A model generated the notes under the pieces. That model had not been told where the DNA came from and ran no database searches. It saw nothing but the letters and a program-made list of their open reading frames with translations. From NCBI RefSeq assembly GCF_001428525.1, contig NZ_LMHW01000013.1, forward strand, positions 187,175 to 251,174: a DNA stretch of 64,000 bases, given 5' to 3'. A program made the position numbers and the translations under genes. Within the stretch, counting starts at the first letter, position 1, and every line of letters starts with the position of its first letter. Below, piece after piece: positions 60,065 through 64,000 of the stretch. Source of the stretch: Flavobacterium sp. Root186 (GTDB lineage: Bacteria; Bacteroidota; Bacteroidia; Flavobacteriales; Flavobacteriaceae).

Positions 60065-60718
60065 ATGTATAAAAATACTCTGGTTCTTTTCTTATCCATT
60101 TTACTATTTTATTCTTGCAATAAAACTGAAAAAAAGCCAATTAAAAATACTGTTGCTATAAACGATACTTTATCAAAAAAAGACACTTCAACCGTTGTTC
60201 AAACCACCGAAAAGGATGTGTATTTTGATTATAGCAACACCGTAATCAAAGAAGAATTTAAAGACTCTTTGTCTGCAAAATTTTCGGATTTGTCAACTGA
60301 GGATAAATTTATCATTACTGTTCCTAAAGGTAATATTAATGAGACAATATCAGTATTTCAAATTTTTAACAGTATTGGAGAATTGATATATGAAAAATCT
60401 TTTCAAACAAGATACATAGCAAATGGTTATCATTTAATATATATTAAAAATGATGAAGAAATGGAAAAGTATATTTTAACTTCTGCTAAAGAAATGGTTG
60501 ATCCAGATTCTTTTACTGATATATCTGATAAAAATGAAATAGGAAAAGATGATGTTCTGGGTCAGTCAAAAGACGAGTTTATGAACTATGATGCCTTTAT
60601 AGAATGCCAAAATGATAAAAGGCCCCTGTTCTCGATCTCACTTGCAGAAGAAGATACTACCTATATTGGCTATTCTAAAAAGCTGAAAAAAGCAGTTGAT
60701 ATTATAGGCTGCTGTTAA
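60065..60718 (+). CDS. Hypothetical lipoprotein
   Basis: 217 residues. Signal peptide MYKNTLVLFLSILLFYSC with the lipobox Cys at 18. No known domain. The mature part has a Thr/Lys-rich linker, then FDYSNTVIKEEFKDSLSAKFSDLSTEDKFIITVPKGNI and FSISLAEEDTTYIGYSKK. It lies just upstream of a second lipoprotein of similar style, 43 bp away, so the two are likely co-transcribed. Confidence 0.72.
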   Translation: MYKNTLVLFLSILLFYSCNKTEKKPIKNTVAINDTLSKKDTSTVVQTTEKDVYFDYSNTVIKEEFKDSLSAKFSDLSTEDKFIITVPKGNINETISVFQIFNSIGELIYEKSFQTRYIANGYHLIYIKNDEEMEKYILTSAKEMVDPDSFTDISDKNEIGKDDVLGQSKDEFMNYDAFIECQNDKRPLFSISLAEEDTTYIGYSKKLKKAVDIIGCC

Positions 60719-60761
60719 TCTTCTTTATAAAAAATTTCGAAATCATTTTTAAAAATATCCA

Positions 60762-61598
60762 ATGCAAAAAATAACTTTTATCCTCTTTATCATTTCATTT
60801 TCCCTGTTCCTTTCTTGTCAGGGAAAAAAGAAAGAACACAAGAATGTTCCATTAAAAGAAATAGCTGAAGATAACTCAAAATTAGAATCAGAAATTAAAG
60901 ATGATAGTATCTATCCCGTTTATGATCTGGCAGATAATACAACAGCCATCGTTATTACCATGTTTGAATCTGATACCATATCCAGATACGAGAAAATTTA
61001 CACAAGAATAAATGAAGCCGATTCATTAGAGGCTGGTTTTTATGATCCTAAAGCTGTAAAAAATAAGAAATTTGAATATTATGACACTTTAGGAATTGTA
61101 AAGCTTATTAAAAGTAAAAACTTAGAAAAGGAGATTAAAAAAATCAGCGAACCCAAATATTATGTTTACGGAACTAAAGGATTTTCTGAAATGAAGGTTG
61201 ATGAAGTAATCTGCAGAATCGATGATTGCAGAGAAAACTTTATTGGTTTGACTATCAAAAATTTTGATACCGCAAAAAACGGCAAACCACTTTTATGTTC
61301 TAAAAAACCATTAAATCTAATTTACGGAAAGGGCTATTTTGCCATTCAAAGAAAAATTCAAAAAATGGATGACAGCATCGTTTATAGATATAGCGATATT
61401 GACAGCACCAAAGTAAAAGTGTTTGCTAATATTGGTCCTGCCTATTTTGTTTATAATGATGATTTTTTATGGGGAAAAACTTCAGCTAAATCGAAAAGTA
61501 AATTTCCCGAAAGAAGAATTCTTATACAGCAAAAAAACGATAAGTTTAAAACCATATATGTTGAAGGATTAGATTTGCATGGTTATCGCTGTGATTAA
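60762..61598 (+). CDS. Hypothetical lipoprotein
   Basis: 278 residues. Signal peptide with LSC (Cys19). No domain recognised. Long, charged and soluble: IYPVYDLADNTTAIVITMFESDTISRYEKIYTRINEADSLEAGFYDPKAVK, and a later FPERRILIQQKNDKFKTIYVEGLDLHGYRCD. Co-transcribed with 60065. Perhaps a periplasmic or surface lipoprotein of unknown role. Confidence 0.72.
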   Translation: MQKITFILFIISFSLFLSCQGKKKEHKNVPLKEIAEDNSKLESEIKDDSIYPVYDLADNTTAIVITMFESDTISRYEKIYTRINEADSLEAGFYDPKAVKNKKFEYYDTLGIVKLIKSKNLEKEIKKISEPKYYVYGTKGFSEMKVDEVICRIDDCRENFIGLTIKNFDTAKNGKPLLCSKKPLNLIYGKGYFAIQRKIQKMDDSIVYRYSDIDSTKVKVFANIGPAYFVYNDDFLWGKTSAKSKSKFPERRILIQQKNDKFKTIYVEGLDLHGYRCD

Positions 61599-61721
61599 AT
61601 CTAAAGCTACGGCAGCGATACATATTCTTTGTATCCCATTTTATTATAACTGTTTTTATAAAAAACAAATTGTTTTATTAATTATTATTTAATGACTGTA
61701 ACCGAGTCGATTTTAAAATTT

Positions 61722-61937
61722 TTATTCTTTCTTAATTAAATAAGAAACAAATTGCTGCACTTTAGGGCCAATGAAAAAGATAACAGGAACTATGATCATA
61801 TATGCCATACACCATGATTTAAGCCATATTCCTAAAAAATTTTCTTTATAACCTATATTAATACTTATTAATGTGAAGGATATAATTCCTGTTGTAATGA
61901 ATCCCATTAAAAAGGCTGTAATAATTCTTTGTTTCAT
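61722..61937 (-). CDS. DUF2798 small membrane protein
   Basis: 71 residues with two membrane helices: QRIITAFLMGFITTGIISFTLISINIG and FLGIWLKSWCMAYMIIVPVIFFIGPKVQQFV. This is the DUF2798 layout. Function unknown. It is next to the terminator of the epoxide hydrolase gene and on the same strand, 67 bp downstream of it. Confidence 0.82.
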   Translation of the reverse strand: MKQRIITAFLMGFITTGIISFTLISINIGYKENFLGIWLKSWCMAYMIIVPVIFFIGPKVQQFVSYLIKKE

Positions 61938-61965
61938 AACTAAATATAATTAGTAAATAAATTTA

Positions 61966-61996
61966 AAAAGGGCAGCCAATAATTCAGCTGCCCTTT
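61966..61996 (-). terminator. Terminator of the nitrilase-epoxide hydrolase operon
   Basis: AAAGGGCAGC (61967-61976) pairs with GCTGCCCTTT (61987-61996). In minus-strand sense a T run follows the stem. It is 8 bp after the epoxide hydrolase stop codon. Confidence 0.85.
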
Positions 61997-62003
61997 CTGT
62001 TAT

Positions 62004-63290
62004 TTAACGTAATGACCTAAATGCTCCGCGAACTTCCTGCACAAACAACTGTGGCTGTTCCCAAGCAGCAAAATGTCCGCCCCTGTCTACTTCATTAAAA
62101 TAAATTAAGTTTTTATAAGCACGACGTGCCCAGGATTCGGGTGATGCATAAACATCCTGAGGAAAAGTTGTAACTGCAACTGGAATTGTGATATTTTCCG
62201 ATTTCATTAAACCTGCACTAATAATACTCATGTTTCTGTTTGCCCAATAAATTTGTGCTGCGGAAGAAGCTGAATTGGTTAACCAATACAGTGAAATATC
62301 ATCAAGTACCTGATCTTTTGTTGGCAATTGTTGTGCATCACTGCCATAAGACCAATCAGCAAACCCGGGATGCAGAAAAATCCATGATGCAAGTCCTACC
62401 GGAGAATCATTTATGCCATAACCTACTCCTTGAGGTCTGCTTTCCATCGTTGTTTTATAAATAAAACCACCGCTTTTAATTGTATTATTCAGCTGTTTAA
62501 AAGCAGCCGTTTCTTTCTCAGAAAAACCTGCCGGTACTGTATTTCCTCCCAAAGCCATTGCCGCTTCGTTTGGCAGAGTTGCCGGTAAATTGCTGTGAAT
62601 GCCTAAAAGTCCTTGTGGTGCTAGTAACGCCATCGATTGAACAATTCCTGCGCCCCAATCTCCTCCTTGAGCAACATAACGTTTATATCCAAGTCTGTCC
62701 ATAAGAACAATCCAGGCTTTTGCGATACGCTCTGTATTCCAGCCTTCTGCTGTTGGTTTTCCAGAAAAACCAAAACCAGGCAAGGAAGGTATAATGACAT
62801 CAAAAGCATCTTCTGCTTTACCGCCATAAGCTACAGGGTTGGTCAATGGTTCAATCACGCTCATAAATTCAAATACAGAACCCGGCCAGCCATGACTTAA
62901 TATTAGCGGCATAGCATTTTTATTTTTTGATTTTATATGAATAAAGTGAATATCAATACCATCAATTTTAGTGATAAATTGTGGATAAGCATTCAATTTG
63001 GCTTCTGCTTTTCTCCAATCGTAAACGGTTCCCCAATATTTTGCAAGTTCTTGCATTTTAACAAGCTTTGCTCCTTGTGATGCATCATTTACTAATTCTT
63101 TCTCAGGCCACTTTGTAGCCATAATACGCTGACGAAGATCTTTTATCGCGACATCAGAAATTTGTACTTTAAAAGGCCTGATGCTTTCATCATTCTTTAC
63201 ATTTGATTTGTCTTGTGCTTCGGCAAACGTAAATTGCATTATTAATAATCCTGAAAATACTATTCGGATTATATCATTTATTCTTCTCAT
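62004..63290 (-). CDS. Secreted epoxide hydrolase, paralog of 15434
   Basis: 428 residues. Signal peptide ends near FAEAQ, residue 26. EHN domain (IRPFKVQISDVAIKDLRQRIMATKWPEKELVND), HGWPGS oxyanion segment near 133, nucleophile Asp211 in GGDWGAG and His406 in GGHFAAWE. Very similar to the protein at 15434 along its length, though set in a different place: here it follows a nitrilase gene by 12 bp, so the pair is an operon. Periplasmic epoxide opening is inferred. Confidence 0.9.
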   Translation of the reverse strand: MRRINDIIRIVFSGLLIMQFTFAEAQDKSNVKNDESIRPFKVQISDVAIKDLRQRIMATKWPEKELVNDASQGAKLVKMQELAKYWGTVYDWRKAEAKLNAYPQFITKIDGIDIHFIHIKSKNKNAMPLILSHGWPGSVFEFMSVIEPLTNPVAYGGKAEDAFDVIIPSLPGFGFSGKPTAEGWNTERIAKAWIVLMDRLGYKRYVAQGGDWGAGIVQSMALLAPQGLLGIHSNLPATLPNEAAMALGGNTVPAGFSEKETAAFKQLNNTIKSGGFIYKTTMESRPQGVGYGINDSPVGLASWIFLHPGFADWSYGSDAQQLPTKDQVLDDISLYWLTNSASSAAQIYWANRNMSIISAGLMKSENITIPVAVTTFPQDVYASPESWARRAYKNLIYFNEVDRGGHFAAWEQPQLFVQEVRGAFRSLR

Positions 63291-63302
63291 TTTTTCTTTT
63301 TT

Positions 63303-64000
63303 TTATTCTGTTATAATCTGTATATCTGAAATGGCTGATCCATCAGATAATTTACGTTCGTGAACGTGTGAAGCCGGAGTACGGTCTATCATTAAACTAA
63401 TTAGTTCGGGGCGGCTGTAGTGTCCGCTTGCATCCATTAATCGCTTACGGGCATCTATTTGCGTAAAATCAATATCGGCAATTACCTCCCCTTCTCCAGA
63501 TCTTAGAGCTTCTCCAATGATTTGTCCGTCAGGGCCTATTATTGCTGTAAAACATCCACCCGAAATTGGGCCAATCGGACCGCCTGTATCTTTTGCAATC
63601 TGTTCCTGCTGTCCAGCATCAAGCCAGCCTGTTGCGCATACCACAAAACAAGCAGATTCAAGAGCGTGCTGACGTACATTTATTTCTGTTTGTTCGCTGA
63701 ATAAAGGACCAAAAATGGATCCCGGATACATTGCGGAGTGAATTTGTTCACCGTCGGCTATAAGCGCATATCGAAATAACGGATTATAATGTTCCCAGCA
63801 GGCAAGCTGCCCTATACGTCCGACCTTACTGTCAATTGCCTTCAGACCTGATGCGTCACCCTGCCCCCAAAGCATTTTTTCGTGATAAGTCGGGGTTAAT
63901 TTGCGGCGACGTTGTATAAGCGTTCCATCTGCATCAAAGAGCAATTGTGTATTATAAATGGTTCCTCCATCGCGTTCGTTAACACCTATAGAAACAACCA
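63303..64000 (-). CDS. Nitrilase-superfamily carbon-nitrogen hydrolase, N-terminus cut by window edge
   Basis: The C-terminal 231 residues of a nitrilase; the gene continues past the right edge. A frame at 63944 from a TTG is not a real start, because the reading frame stays open to the edge (VVSIGVNERDGGTIYNTQLLFDADG). The catalytic Lys is in RKLTPTYHEKMLWGQGD and the Cys in ACWEHYNPLFRYALIADGEQIH, the true nitrilase pattern. It hydrolyses nitriles to acids and is followed by the epoxide hydrolase gene. Confidence 0.9.
   Translation of the reverse strand, partial: VVSIGVNERDGGTIYNTQLLFDADGTLIQRRRKLTPTYHEKMLWGQGDASGLKAIDSKVGRIGQLACWEHYNPLFRYALIADGEQIHSAMYPGSIFGPLFSEQTEINVRQHALESACFVVCATGWLDAGQQEQIAKDTGGPIGPISGGCFTAIIGPDGQIIGEALRSGEGEVIADIDFTQIDARKRLMDASGHYSRPELISLMIDRTPASHVHERKLSDGSAISDIQIITE

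Noticed and set aside
61722..61937. Treating DUF2798 as part of the nitrilase operon
   Set aside because: A good terminator (61966-61996) lies between it and the epoxide hydrolase gene.
1..64000. tRNA, rRNA, CRISPR arrays, complete insertion sequences, phage genes, riboswitches
   Set aside because: I looked for tRNA-like GGTTCGAATC arms, regularly spaced repeats with spacers, transposase and integrase motifs, and found none that stand up. A software search would be needed to exclude short or weak cases.

Overview
The window looks like a chromosomal segment of a Flavobacterium-type member of the Bacteroidetes. The DNA is strongly AT-rich. Many promoters carry the flavobacterial -7 box TAnnTTTG. 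There is a SusC/SusD pair, a type IX secretion (T9SS) C-terminal sorting domain, Oar-like TonB receptors and many Bacteroidetes families. No tRNA, rRNA, CRISPR array, intact insertion sequence or phage gene was recognised. Species assignment is not possible by eye.

Layout. 1-3.1 kb: truncated Gfo/Idh/MocA oxidoreductase, divergent HxlR regulator, DUF1080 protein with a TonB-like lipoprotein whose signal peptide is broken by a one-base slip, and a doxX-ahpD pair. 3.1-8.5 kb: a stress and detoxification cluster with AhpD-like proteins, a Crp-type regulator, an FMN azoreductase, a GNAT acetyltransferase, a MocR (GntR-aminotransferase) regulator and two SnoaL-like proteins followed by another ahpD. 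8.8-11.4 kb: a TetR regulator and its probable targets, an SDR and an NADP oxidoreductase. 11.8-17.4 kb: an OYE flavin oxidoreductase and a DsrE protein read from mirrored divergent promoters, then a nucleoside deaminase, AraC, a secreted epoxide hydrolase and MsrA. 18.2-25.6 kb: a small secreted protein, FdhD, an FdhF/YdeP-type molybdoenzyme and DUF4442, then a membrane Cache-LytTR regulator divergent from two cytochrome P460-type proteins. 25.6-30.3 kb: HxlR, SDR, NTF2-like, a fossil duplication of the araC-msrA region, a second AraC, an RclC-like DUF417 protein and an AhpD-like protein.

31-44 kb is envelope and nutrient uptake: L,D-transpeptidase-like protein, SusD, SusC, a two-component system, a mosaic palindromic repeat, an Oar-like TonB receptor and a two-module methyltransferase. 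44-56 kb contains two overlapping genes of unknown function, a PAP2 phosphatase, a 981-residue T9SS-exported GH87-like alpha-1,3-glucanase, DUF763, small secreted proteins, a decayed receiver domain and NADP-dependent GAPDH (gapN). 56-64 kb contains a monooxygenase with an N-terminal DnaJ-type zinc module, a DUF4239 membrane protein, an acyltransferase, two lipoproteins, DUF2798, and a nitrilase-epoxide hydrolase operon cut by the right edge.

The strongest new observation is a likely MocR regulon. Three promoters, before doxX-ahpD, the GNAT gene and snoaL-snoaL-ahpD, share the same layout: a CTGGnCTA-type half-site, a second half-site exactly 23 bp on, and a TAATTTTG -7 box exactly 54 bp from the first. 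One of these sites also abuts the regulator's own promoter. Also notable are a 58-bp inverted repeat that mirrors two promoters, TetR and HxlR operator sets, several gene fossils, and a probable slippage or frameshift in a lipoprotein signal peptide.
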